A DNA stretch of 64,000 nucleotides, from assembly GCF_020400825.1 (NCBI RefSeq), contig NZ_JAINVH010000022.1, forward strand, positions 62,001 through 126,000, given 5' to 3'. This document shows, in pieces, positions 43,225 through 50,737 of the stretch. Positions within the stretch are counted from its first letter, which is position 1. Each line of letters starts with the position of its first letter. The stretch is from Streptomyces sp. HPF1205. GTDB taxonomy: Bacteria > Actinomycetota > Actinomycetes > Streptomycetales > Streptomycetaceae. The notes under the pieces are model-generated. The model worked only from the letters and a program-made list of their open reading frames with translations. It was not told the origin of the DNA and ran no database searches. The position numbers were made by a program, and so were the translations under genes.

Positions 43225-44679
43225 GTGCCGGTAAGCGGAAAAGCTGACAGGTGGCTGCGCCGGGCCGGGAAGGCGCTGGGCGGGGTGGCCGCCCTCGTGA
43301 TCGTCGGGGCCGCGTCGATGTGGCTGGCGGTCCGGCTCACGCCGATGCAGTCGGTGTCGGCCGCGGGCCAGAGCGTGAAGGTGGGCGCCACCCAGCCGGG
43401 CTGGAGCCTGTCCGGGCCGGGGGAACTGGACCTGTTCGGTGAGACCATCGCCACCCGTCCGCACTTCGACGGCCCCATCCGCCCCCGCCTGAAGCTCGCC
43501 CACATCAGTCTCGGCTCCCAGGTCGACGACGCGGCACGCGGCGGCGGCGAACTGGTGCCCGTGCTGAGCCGCCGTCTCGCCTCCGGGTGGCTCCACTACT
43601 GCCTGTGGGAGTCGCTGATCGCTGCCGGATGCGCCGCCGTCATCGCCGTCGCCGTCGCCGGGATCAGACGCGCCTCGCGCCGCGCCACGCTGGCCGCCGT
43701 GGCGGCCGCGGTGGCATCGGTGTGCGCCGTGAACGCCGTGGGCATCTATCTGCTGGCATCCGGCACGCCCCAAGTGCTGCGGCGGGTCCGAACGCTGGAC
43801 GACCTCGTGGGACGCGCCCCCGCCAAGAACGTACCCGCGGCAAAGGGGCCGGCGATGCCGGACGTGCGCGTCGTCGTGCTCGGCGACTCCACTGCCGCGG
43901 GCATCGGCAACCGTCCGGTGGACCACCCGACCGCCACGGACCGGACGTGCGGGCGCAGCGCCGACTCCTATGCGGCCGACCTCGCGGCCGTCAACGACTG
44001 GAACGTCCTCAATCTGGCCTGCCAGGGGGCCACGGTGACCGACGGAATCCTCGGCGTCCAGACGCGCGGCGACGACATGATCGCGCCCCAGCTCGCTGTC
44101 GCCCAACGCGCCACCAGCGCGTCCGCCCTCGTTGTCAGCGTCGGCGCCAACGATCTCGACTGGGCCGCGCTGACCGCCCTGTGCGCGCAGGCACCGGTCT
44201 GCGACGACAAGGCGTCCACCGCCTACTTCACCAAGCAGATCGCCGCGTTCAGCCAGGACTACCTCGACCTGCTGCAGCAGCTGGCCGCCCTCCCCCACCA
44301 CCCTCACGTTTTGGTCAACGACTACTACGACCCCTTCGGCGAGGACACCGGGTGCCTGAGCAAGGACGGCGTCACACCTGACAAGGCCAAGGTCCTGCGC
44401 TCCCGCCTCTCCGACCTGAACACGGTCCTGGAAAAGGGCGCGGCTGCCTTCCACTTCGTCTCCGTCCGTCCCCACTTCGACGGGCACGGGCTGTGCAGCG
44501 AACAGCCATTCGTCCAGGACTCCGCCGACAGGGCACCTCTGCACCCCACCGCGGCAGGCGAACTGGCCATCGCTCTCGCCGACCAGCAGGCGCTGACCGG
44601 CACGGTCGGAACCGGGCCCGCGGGCGGTACCGGCTCGGCGGCCTCCGGCACAGGCGCATCGCCTGATGCCACGCCGTGA
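43225..44679 (+). CDS. Membrane-anchored SGNH/GDSL hydrolase
   Basis: 484-residue protein. The N-terminal third has transmembrane helices at about residues 17-40, 120-145 and 150-178. The C-terminal catalytic domain is SGNH: GDSTAAG (about 219), GAND (about 307) and a LHPTAAGE triad end (about 445). Such enzymes deacetylate or hydrolyse esters of polysaccharides or lipids at the outer face; the substrate is unknown. Cysteines in the domain probably form disulfides. GTG at 43225 has AGGAGG eight bases upstream. The Gly/Ser/Ala-rich tail ends in SPDATP. Four 14-bp repeats follow the stop. Confidence 0.85.
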   Translation: MPVSGKADRWLRRAGKALGGVAALVIVGAASMWLAVRLTPMQSVSAAGQSVKVGATQPGWSLSGPGELDLFGETIATRPHFDGPIRPRLKLAHISLGSQVDDAARGGGELVPVLSRRLASGWLHYCLWESLIAAGCAAVIAVAVAGIRRASRRATLAAVAAAVASVCAVNAVGIYLLASGTPQVLRRVRTLDDLVGRAPAKNVPAAKGPAMPDVRVVVLGDSTAAGIGNRPVDHPTATDRTCGRSADSYAADLAAVNDWNVLNLACQGATVTDGILGVQTRGDDMIAPQLAVAQRATSASALVVSVGANDLDWAALTALCAQAPVCDDKASTAYFTKQIAAFSQDYLDLLQQLAALPHHPHVLVNDYYDPFGEDTGCLSKDGVTPDKAKVLRSRLSDLNTVLEKGAAAFHFVSVRPHFDGHGLCSEQPFVQDSADRAPLHPTAAGELAIALADQQALTGTVGTGPAGGTGSAASGTGASPDATP

Positions 44680-44696
44680 GCAAGCACTCGGTCCGG

Positions 44697-44752
44697 CCAC
44701 AGCCGTTCGACCACAGCCGTCCGATGCCGGCCGTTCGATCCCGGCCGTTCGG
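44697..44752. repeat. Four 14-bp tandem imperfect repeats
   Basis: Units at 44697-44710, 44711-44724, 44725-44738 and 44739-44752 follow the form CCACAGCCGTTCGA / TCCCGGCCGTTCGG. They start 17 bp after the SGNH hydrolase stop and end 34 bp before the convergent ArsR stop, so they may act in termination or be a neutral minisatellite. Confidence 0.75.
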
Positions 44753-44786
44753 CGGCGCGAGCGCGGACGTCGTCGTGCGGGAACGT

Positions 44787-45185
44787 TCAGGACACCGAGG
44801 GTTCCGGCGCGGACACGGCGCCGGCGGTGCCCGGGGTGTCGACGACTCCCAGCCGCAGGTGCTCGATGTGGTGGACGGCCTGGTCGAGGAGCTCGGCCAC
44901 GTGGTCGTCGTGCAGGGCGTAGACGACCGAGCGACCCTGGCGGGTGCCGGTGACCAGGCCGAGGTTGCGCAGCAGGCGCAGTTGGTGGGAGCACGCGGAC
45001 TGCTCCATCCCGACGGCCACCGCCAGCTCGGTCGCGGCCAGGGGCCCTTCGCGCAGACGGGCCAGGATCAGCAGTCGCGAGGGCGTGGACAGGGCCTGCA
45101 GCGTGGTGGCGACCTGCGCGGCGTTGGCAGTCGTCAGGCGGGTGCGCGGCGGCGCGCCGTCGGGGGTGTTCGCTCCGTGGCCCAT
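44787..45185 (-). CDS. ArsR-family metal-responsive repressor
   Basis: 132-residue winged-helix repressor. The core reads LQALSTPSRLLILARLREGPLAATELAVAVGMEQSACSHQLRLLRNLGLVTGTRQGRSVVYAL. The C-terminal helix HDDHVAELLDQAVHHIEH carries Asp/His spaced as in the alpha-5 zinc/nickel/cobalt site of SmtB/NmtR-type sensors; a cysteine site is absent apart from one Cys in the HTH. It is divergent from a P1B-type metal exporter, the standard arrangement, so metal release from the repressor should induce export. A TGAA/TTCA dyad at 45211-45224 lies in the gap. The metal is probably Co, Ni or Zn. Confidence 0.92.
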   Translation of the reverse strand: MGHGANTPDGAPPRTRLTTANAAQVATTLQALSTPSRLLILARLREGPLAATELAVAVGMEQSACSHQLRLLRNLGLVTGTRQGRSVVYALHDDHVAELLDQAVHHIEHLRLGVVDTPGTAGAVSAPEPSVS

Positions 45186-45202
45186 GGCACCATCCTACGG
45201 AA

Positions 45203-45240
45203 TGAACCCATGAACGATTCTTCAAGTATTCCTGTTACGG
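45203..45240. promoter_or_regulatory. ArsR operator/promoter region of the metal exporter
   Basis: This AT-richer stretch holds TGAACGATTCTTCA at 45211-45224 and flanking GAAT/ATTC half sites, a form expected for SmtB/NmtR-type operators. It lies just upstream of the ArsR start and 44 bp before the exporter ATG. Confidence 0.6.
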
Positions 45241-45283
45241 TGGGGTGGTTGCCCGCTTCTCGCGCGAAGGAACCGCTCTCGCC

Positions 45284-47278
45284 ATGCCTGCCGCCCTCGA
45301 CCAGCGTCCGATCCAGGCCCCGCCCCGGCACACGCCTGCCGCTGCCCCGCGGCGGCGTACCCGGGTGCTCGCTCCGGCCGAGGCCCGCTGGGCCGCGGCC
45401 GCCCTGGCGCTGTTCCTGATCGCGCTGCCGTTGCAGCTGACCGGCGCCCCGGCGTGGGCGTGGGGTCCGCTGTACGCGCTGACGTACGCGGCCGGCGGCT
45501 GGGAGCCCGGCTGGGCGGGGCTGCGGGCTTTGAAGGACAGGACGCTGGACGTCGATCTGCTGATGGTCGTCGCCGCCCTCGGTGCGGCCGCGATCGGGCA
45601 GGTCATGGACGGGGCCCTGCTGATCGTCATCTTCGCCACTTCCGGCGCGCTGGAAGCACTGGCGACCGCCCGCACCCAGGACGCCGTACGGGGCCTGCTC
45701 GACCTCGCCCCGACCACCGCCACCCTGCTCGCGGACGACGGCACCGAGACCACCGTGGAGACCGGCCGGCTCGCGGTCGGCGACACCGTCCTGGTGCGCC
45801 CCGGTGAGCGCATCGGCGCGGACGGTCGCGTACTGGACGGGTCGAGCGACGTCGACCAGGCGACGATCACCGGCGAGCCCCTGCCCGTGGACAAGCATGC
45901 CGGGGACGAGGTCTTCGCGGGTACGTTGAACGGGACCGGCGCGCTGCGGATCAAGGTCGAGCGCGACCCGTCGGACTCGGTGATCGCCCGGATCGTGGCC
46001 ATGGTCGAGGAAGCCTCCCGGACCAAGGCACCCACCCAGCTGTTCATCGAGAAGGTCGAACAGCGCTACAGCCTCGGCATGATCGCCGCGACTTCGGCCG
46101 TTTTCCTCGTCCCACTGGCGTTCGGGGCGGCGCTGACCGGGTCGCTGCTGCGCGCGATGACGTTCATGATCGTCGCCTCTCCGTGCGCGGTGGTGCTGGC
46201 CACGATGCCGCCCCTGCTGTCCGCGATCGCCAACGCCGGCCGCCACGGCGTACTCATCAAGTCCGCGGTGGTGATGGAACGCCTGGGCCAGGTCGACGCC
46301 GTCGCCTTGGACAAGACCGGCACGCTGACCGAGGGGACGCCCCGCGTGGCCGCGATCCGCCCGCTGGCCGGGTCCGGCCTGGACGACGACGGCCTGCTGG
46401 CGCTGGCCGCCGCGGCCGAGCATCCCAGCGAGCACCCCTTGGCCCGCGCCGTCGTCGGCGCCGCCCGCGAGCGCGGCCTGGCCCTGCCCGCCGTGCGGGA
46501 CTTCTCCTCCACCCCGGGCGTCGGCGTCACCGCCACCCTCGACGGCTCCGTCGTCACCGTCGGCGCCCCGGCCCGGCTGCTGAACGAGTCGGGCGACGGC
46601 AGTACGGCGGCCCGCGCCGCGGTCATCGCCGGCGACCTGGAGGACGGCGGACACACCGCCGTCCTCGTCCGGCGCGACCACCGCCCCGTCGGCGTCCTGG
46701 GCATCGCCGACCGGCTGCGGCCCGACGCCGCCGCGACCGTCTCCGCCCTCGGCCGCCTCACCGGTACCGGCCCGGTGCTGCTGACCGGCGACAATCCGCG
46801 TGCCGCGGCCCGCCTGGCCGCCGAGGCCGGCATCACCGACGTCCGCGCCGGCCTGCTGCCCCAGGACAAGGCCGGCGCGGTCAAGGAACTGGAGCGGTCC
46901 GGCCGCAAGGTCCTGGTGGTGGGCGACGGCGTCAACGACGCACCCGCACTCGCCGCCGCGCACACCGGGATCGCGATGGGCCGGGCCGGATCCGACCTGG
47001 CCCTGGAGACCGCCGACGCCGTCGTCGTCCGCGACGAACTCGCCGCCGTCCCCACCGCTGTCGGCCTCTCCCGGCGGGCCCGCCGCCTGGTGGTGCAGAA
47101 CCTCGTCATCGCCTCGGTGTTCATCACCGGCCTGGTCACCTGGGACCTGGCAGGCCACCTGCCGCTGCCGCTCGGCGTCGCCGGCCACGAAGGCTCCACC
47201 GTCGTCGTCGGCCTCAACGGCCTGCGCCTGCTCGCCGACGGCGCCTGGCACCGCGCCCGCACCGCGACCCCGAGGTGA
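45284..47278 (+). CDS. P1B-4-type heavy-metal exporting ATPase (CtpD/CoaT-like)
   Basis: 664-residue P-type ATPase. The membrane metal site is SPC (SPCAVV) rather than CPC, and a HEGST motif appears in a late helix; both are hallmarks of the P1B-4 group that exports Co, Fe or Ni. Also visible: TGEPLP, the phosphorylation motif DKTGTLTEG, the HP-locus EHPSEHPLA and GDGVNDAPA. No soluble N-terminal metal-binding domain, as normal for P1B-4. The ATG at 45284 is preferred; a GTG at 45245 in frame overlaps the operator. The divergent ArsR gene makes a complete metal-resistance pair. Iron export via P1B-4 ATPases affects virulence in mycobacteria (family knowledge). Confidence 0.93.
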   Translation: MPAALDQRPIQAPPRHTPAAAPRRRTRVLAPAEARWAAAALALFLIALPLQLTGAPAWAWGPLYALTYAAGGWEPGWAGLRALKDRTLDVDLLMVVAALGAAAIGQVMDGALLIVIFATSGALEALATARTQDAVRGLLDLAPTTATLLADDGTETTVETGRLAVGDTVLVRPGERIGADGRVLDGSSDVDQATITGEPLPVDKHAGDEVFAGTLNGTGALRIKVERDPSDSVIARIVAMVEEASRTKAPTQLFIEKVEQRYSLGMIAATSAVFLVPLAFGAALTGSLLRAMTFMIVASPCAVVLATMPPLLSAIANAGRHGVLIKSAVVMERLGQVDAVALDKTGTLTEGTPRVAAIRPLAGSGLDDDGLLALAAAAEHPSEHPLARAVVGAARERGLALPAVRDFSSTPGVGVTATLDGSVVTVGAPARLLNESGDGSTAARAAVIAGDLEDGGHTAVLVRRDHRPVGVLGIADRLRPDAAATVSALGRLTGTGPVLLTGDNPRAAARLAAEAGITDVRAGLLPQDKAGAVKELERSGRKVLVVGDGVNDAPALAAAHTGIAMGRAGSDLALETADAVVVRDELAAVPTAVGLSRRARRLVVQNLVIASVFITGLVTWDLAGHLPLPLGVAGHEGSTVVVGLNGLRLLADGAWHRARTATPR

Positions 47279-47353
47279 GCCGCCCCAGCCCGGAAGCCAC
47301 CCCAGCCGCTGCGCCGGGAGGCCCGCAAGGCCGCTCCCAGCCGGGCGTGGCAG

Positions 47354-47383
47354 CGGGCCGGCGCGTCATCGTGCGCCGGCCCG
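47354..47383. terminator. Bidirectional terminator after the metal ATPase
   Basis: Perfect 11-bp stem (47354-47364 and 47373-47383) with an 8-nt loop between the convergent ATPase and lectin genes. Confidence 0.75.
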
Positions 47384-47429
47384 TGCGAAGCTCACCGCGG
47401 GGCGTCACCCGTGACACCGCGCGGGCGGA

Positions 47430-47930
47430 TCAGGTGTTGGTCGACCACCGCGGGGCCCCGTAGCAGGGAGCGGTGCCCGCCACCGGGGCGTAGATGACGA
47501 GGTTGCCGTCGGTCTGGAAGCACAGGTAGTAATAGCCGCCGGGGTTGCCGCCGGTCCCGGAGTTCCACAGCGCCCGCGTGCCCTGGTACACGACGAAGTT
47601 GCCGTCGCTCTGCATCGTGGCGTAGTCGCCCACGTTGTTGTAGGTCTGCGTGTCCCACAGCGGGTGCCCGGCGACGTCGTAGATCACAAGGTTGCCGTCG
47701 TGCTGCATGATGAGCTGGTACTGCCCGACGCACCAGCGCTCGCCGGCGGTGAAGTCGGTGCCCGCCGGGAACGCCTTGTCAGTGGTGAGTCCGTACTGGC
47801 AGGGGACCCAGGCGTCGGTGCGAGAAGCGGGAGCGGCGTTGGCCGCGGAGGGGACGAGCACGGTGGCCGCGGCGGCGGCCATCAGCGTGACGGCGAGGCG
47901 CGTGGCCGCCAGGGCGGAACGTAATCGCAT
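47430..47930 (-). CDS. Secreted bulb-type mannose-binding lectin-domain protein
   Basis: 166-residue secreted protein. Signal peptide of about 32 residues (hydrophobic core LAVTLMAAAAATVLVPS), then one B-lectin domain. The three sugar-site motifs QxDxNxVxY appear as QHDGNLVIY, QSDGNFVVY and QTDGNLVIY, all intact, so mannose binding is likely. Two or more Cys pairs may stabilise it. It opens a series of small secreted proteins in this part of the window, although it lacks the SARP-type promoter. The ATG at 47930 starts a normal signal sequence. A role in cell adhesion or antagonism is inference. Confidence 0.9.
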   Translation of the reverse strand: MRLRSALAATRLAVTLMAAAAATVLVPSAANAAPASRTDAWVPCQYGLTTDKAFPAGTDFTAGERWCVGQYQLIMQHDGNLVIYDVAGHPLWDTQTYNNVGDYATMQSDGNFVVYQGTRALWNSGTGGNPGGYYYLCFQTDGNLVIYAPVAGTAPCYGAPRWSTNT

Positions 47931-48079
47931 GGCATGGGCCTTCCTGGTAGGGGGATGCAGCGAATCCGGAAGTACTCATAACCGTTCGCGCCCCGTGCGG
48001 GGGCGCGAACGCATGTTATGTCCCTGGCGTGCCACCGGCAGCCGAAGCGCTCAACCTGCCGGTGCACAGCCGAAACCGC

Positions 48080-48353
48080 ACCGGCAGGCCGGGTGCGGGC
48101 TTCGGCGAGGATCTCGATGGCCTCGGTGTTCGTTTCGGCGGCGGCGGTCTTGAGCTGGAGCCAGTTGGATGACGCGCGCAGGTCGTCCGGCTGCCAGGGC
48201 AGCCCCAGCGAGCGTGATGGCGCGGAAGAGTGACCACTCCCGCAGGCGCTGAGTCAGAAAGGGGCCGCTGATCGTGGCTTGGGTCATCGCCCGCGCCCAC
48301 TCCCCGTAGGCGGGCCCGGGGACGAGGCAGGCGGCTCGACCGTCCAGAAGCAT
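48080..48353 (-). pseudogene. Frameshifted hypothetical gene
   Basis: In one frame the leftward reading is MLLDGRAACLVPGPAYGEW ARAMTQATISGPFLTQRLREWSLFRAITLAG; then the frame shifts and continues DDLRASSNWLQLKTAAAETNTEAIEILAEARTR. Both parts have strong third-position GC and one plausible hydrophilic fold, so a single gene lost one or two bases near 48190. I do not recognise the family. It has no credible partner. Confidence 0.5.
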
Positions 48354-48531
48354 CGTGACACGCGGCCGCGTTAGCGGCGCGGACGGCGGCTTGCCCCGCT
48401 CGCACCGGCGGCCTGACCCCTCCTCCGCCTGCCGACGCGCCGCGGTCCGGCTTCCCGGAACGCACCGGCGATGCCGACGCAGCCGGTTCGCCAGCACGTT
48501 CTTGGTGCGAAAGGTGTGTGTGCGCAAAGGG

Positions 48532-48563
48532 CACGGCCCGCCCCTTTCCGGTGGCGGGCCGTG
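48532..48563 (-). terminator. Terminator of small secreted-protein gene
   Basis: Perfect 11-bp stem (48532-48542 and 48553-48563) with a 10-nt loop, 19 nt beyond the stop at 48582. Confidence 0.75.
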
Positions 48564-48581
48564 TTCCTGCGGTCCGGGTGG

Positions 48582-48959
48582 TCAGTTCAGCGGGCCGAAC
48601 TTCAGGCTGCCGTCCGTGCCAAGGACGTCGACCTGGGCCGTGTAGCCGGGCCCGTCGTAGTACCAGGCGCTGGAGTCCGAACCGGTGGTCGTGATGGTCC
48701 TGTCCTCCACGACGGTCCACACTCCGTTGTACTCCCGGTTGATCTCCGCCTCGCAGCCCTTCGACCCACCGCTGGTCGTCCAGCGCATGTAGTCGTGTGC
48801 CGGTGATCCCTGGAGCTCGACCTGCTCGTAGACGTGGCAGTTGACGAGTTGGTTGATCGAGTAGCTGCTGGCGCTGGCCGGTGCCAGCGCGCCGACCGTC
48901 GCCACGCCGACACTCACGGTGAGAATCGCGAGTCGGCGTGCTCTCCTGGTGATGGACAC
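48582..48959 (-). CDS. Small secreted protein of unknown function
   Basis: 125-residue protein with a clear signal peptide (RRARRLAILTVSVGVATVGALAPASA, about residues 5-30). The mature part of about 95 residues has two cysteines, is rich in Ser, Gly and aromatic residues (SSAWYYDGPGYTAQVDVLG) and looks like a small beta protein. I do not recognise the family. ATG at 48959; a strong terminator follows. It lies in a block of small secreted proteins, but no SARP box precedes it. Confidence 0.78.
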   Translation of the reverse strand: MSITRRARRLAILTVSVGVATVGALAPASASSYSINQLVNCHVYEQVELQGSPAHDYMRWTTSGGSKGCEAEINREYNGVWTVVEDRTITTTGSDSSAWYYDGPGYTAQVDVLGTDGSLKFGPLN

Positions 48960-49301
48960 AAATCCCCCTGAGAAAGCGGCGCGCGGCGCCGCATGGATGT
49001 GAAACGTGCCTGGCCGATGCGGATGTCCCTCCGTGGCGTGGACGCGTTCACCCCACTGCGGGCCACGGCCACCGGAGCGTATTCCTCCGGTCGTGACGAC
49101 CTGCCTGGCTCGGGCAGACCGTCATCCGCTGCCAGCGAGACTAGGCGGCCGTCGAGGAGCCTGTCCTTGGCACCGCGTCTCCAAAGCCTTGACCATGCGT
49201 CGCCCGCGTGCTGTGCCCGTGCGCGCCCGTTGACCCGCTGCTCTGCGGAAGTGCGAGCGGACGGGGAACGAGCGGGCGGCGCCGTTCGAAACGCCCTGCG
49301 G
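48960..49301. other. Region between small secreted and membrane-protein genes
   Basis: 342 bp holding the leftward promoter of the 48959 gene. The frame upstream of the membrane gene stays open to 48993 but is Arg/Ser-rich with no clear conservation, so the true start of that gene could be further left. No other element stands out. Confidence 0.35.
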
Positions 49302-49640
49302 ATGACGTCGGCAGGCATCTGCTTCCTGGTGCGGGCGGCGGCGCTGTTCGCCCTCGCCGGTGACTGGGTGGAGGCGTCGAACGCCTCGTGGGAGTGCGGG
49401 TACGGCGGCACCTGCATCGACCGTGGACTTTTCGGGGCGACCGTCACCGTGGAACTCGTGCTGGTCGCGGCCGAGTTCGTCGTCGCGACGGCCTGGTGGG
49501 CCCGGTTTCTGTGGCGGCAGCGGCTTTCTCCCGAGCTCGACGACTGGTGGGCGCTCCTCATGGTCCGCCTGCCGTGGACCGTCATGGCAGGTTGCCTCGT
49601 GTCGGTGCTCGCCGTGACCGGGTGGAGACTTCTCGCGTGA
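49302..49640 (+). CDS. Small integral membrane protein, unknown function
   Basis: 112-residue reading with three hydrophobic helices (about residues 6-22, 45-70 and 90-110), separated by a loop with CGYGGTCIDRG, whose two cysteines face outside in the likely topology. Arg/Trp-rich positive loop (WWARFLWRQR) on the inside. No family is recognised. No good ribosome site precedes ATG 49302; the frame is open further upstream. A terminator follows the stop. Confidence 0.5.
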   Translation: MTSAGICFLVRAAALFALAGDWVEASNASWECGYGGTCIDRGLFGATVTVELVLVAAEFVVATAWWARFLWRQRLSPELDDWWALLMVRLPWTVMAGCLVSVLAVTGWRLLA

Positions 49641-49658
49641 AAGGGCGTGCGTGAGGAG

Positions 49659-49686
49659 GCCCCCACTCGCCGTGGCGTGTGGGGGC
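49659..49686. terminator. Hairpin after membrane-protein gene
   Basis: GCCCCCAC (49659-49666) pairs with GTGGGGGC (49679-49686) around a 12-nt loop, 19 nt after the stop at 49640. Convergent position allows use by the leftward gene too. Confidence 0.6.
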
Positions 49687-49869
49687 GTCGCGCCAGGGCG
49701 CGCCCGCCCGCGGATCCCGTTGATCAACTGCCACCCGGACCGGGCTGGTGGCCGCCCTGGCTTCTCACCCACCGGCAACAGCATTCCAGCCCGGTCCATC
49801 GCACGCCCGTCAGACCCCCACGCCTCACCGGTGGATCACGACAGACCTTGATCACTTCCGGAAAACGCC

Positions 49870-50268
49870 CTAGTAGACGCGGGGCCCGGTGGTGTCCATG
49901 CCGGTGGGGTCGTACACCTCGACCCACAGGTAGTGAACGCCGTCGGCGTGGTAGAGCTGGTACGTCGAGGATTGGGACCACGGGGTCGCCTGCGTCCCTC
50001 CCGTGCTGGTGGTCGCGAAGAGCCTCACCCAGCAGCCCGACCAGCCGATCACCGTCCCGTAGGCATAGTGGCCGCTGTCCCCCGGAGCGACCCAGGCATG
50101 GCAGTTGGGCGTCCAGGCGTCGCCTCCCAGTCCGTCGGCCGAGGCATTTGTGGTGGAGAAGACCAGGCCCCCCGCGGCGATCGCGCCGATGACGGCGGCT
50201 TTGATGCCGCGCCGCTTGGAGGTACCCGTCGTACGGATTCCCCGAGTTGGCTGTGACGTGCGCTTCAT
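49870..50268 (-). CDS. Small secreted protein under a SARP-type promoter
   Basis: 132-residue protein with a long basic N-region and a hydrophobic core (KAAVIGAIAAGGLVFSTTNASA, to about residue 44), then a mature part of about 88 residues with two Cys and many Trp/Tyr (WTPNCHAWVAPGDSGHYAYGTVIGWSGCWVRLF). No family recognised; a compact beta fold stabilised by the Cys pair is likely. GAGGAG precedes ATG 50268. The promoter with three heptamers and TAACGT at 50350-50392 reads into it, leaving a leader of about 75 nt, so the SARP gene at 58928 is its probable activator. Confidence 0.85.
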   Translation of the reverse strand: MKRTSQPTRGIRTTGTSKRRGIKAAVIGAIAAGGLVFSTTNASADGLGGDAWTPNCHAWVAPGDSGHYAYGTVIGWSGCWVRLFATTSTGGTQATPWSQSSTYQLYHADGVHYLWVEVYDPTGMDTTGPRVY

Positions 50269-50349
50269 GTCTCTCCTCAGGACTGCTGGTGCTCACGGGC
50301 CGGTATGCGCCGCCAGGTGCGCGGGAATGGCCGGCCACCCCCTGCGGTG

Positions 50350-50392
50350 ACGTTATGGACCCGGGTCCTCCGGCCGTCCTGGATCCGTCCTA
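50350..50392 (-). promoter_or_regulatory. SARP-type promoter A: three 11-bp-spaced heptamers and -10
   Basis: On the minus strand, heptamers TAGGACG (50392-50386), CAGGACG (50381-50375) and GAGGACC (50370-50364) repeat every 11 bp. Eight bases later comes TAACGT (50355-50350) as the -10. This is the exact architecture of AfsR/SARP-activated promoters. It reads towards the small secreted protein at 49870-50268. Confidence 0.85.
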
Positions 50393-50500
50393 ACGCGAGG
50401 TCGGCGGGCGGATCGGCGCCCAGGCCGGAGTCCACCGGAGGCGCACGCCTCGCCCGGCGTGCGGCGGCCCGGCGTGCGGCCGCGGAGGCGCCATCGGCCC

Positions 50501-50695
50501 ATGGAGGACGACCCCTCCCGGGCGGAGCGGACCTTGCGGGCGTGGGAGCGGATCGAGGCGTGGTTGCGGACGCACGCGCCGCGGACGTACGCCGCGCTCC
50601 CCGGCCCGGCGGAGCCGTCCGCGGTCGAGGCGGCGGAGGCCACGATGGGCGTTCCGCCGCCGGAGGGCCATGAGCCGTGGCCCGTGAGCCACGCC
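50501..50695 (+). pseudogene. Truncated SUKH (SMI1/KNR4) immunity-like gene
   Basis: The frame from ATG 50501 reads AERTLRAWERIEAWLRTHAPRTYAALPGPAEPSAVEAAEATMGVPPP, the N-terminal helix pair and PxE-AAExxxGV motif of SMI1/KNR4 (SUKH) proteins, many of which are immunity proteins for nuclease toxins. After about 55 residues it degrades into a Pro/His repeat (CCCACGG units near 50694-50716); the beta-sheet core is missing. It abuts, tail to tail, the large nuclease-domain protein gene ending at 50738. Confidence 0.65.
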
Positions 50696-50737
50696 CACGG
50701 CCCACGGCCCACGGCCTCGCGGAGCGTCAGATGCCGG

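Noticed and set aside
42913..45225. Leftward frame of 770 codons
   Set aside because: It is antisense to the SGNH hydrolase and overlaps the ArsR gene. Its sequence shows no motifs; real codon bias follows the other strand.
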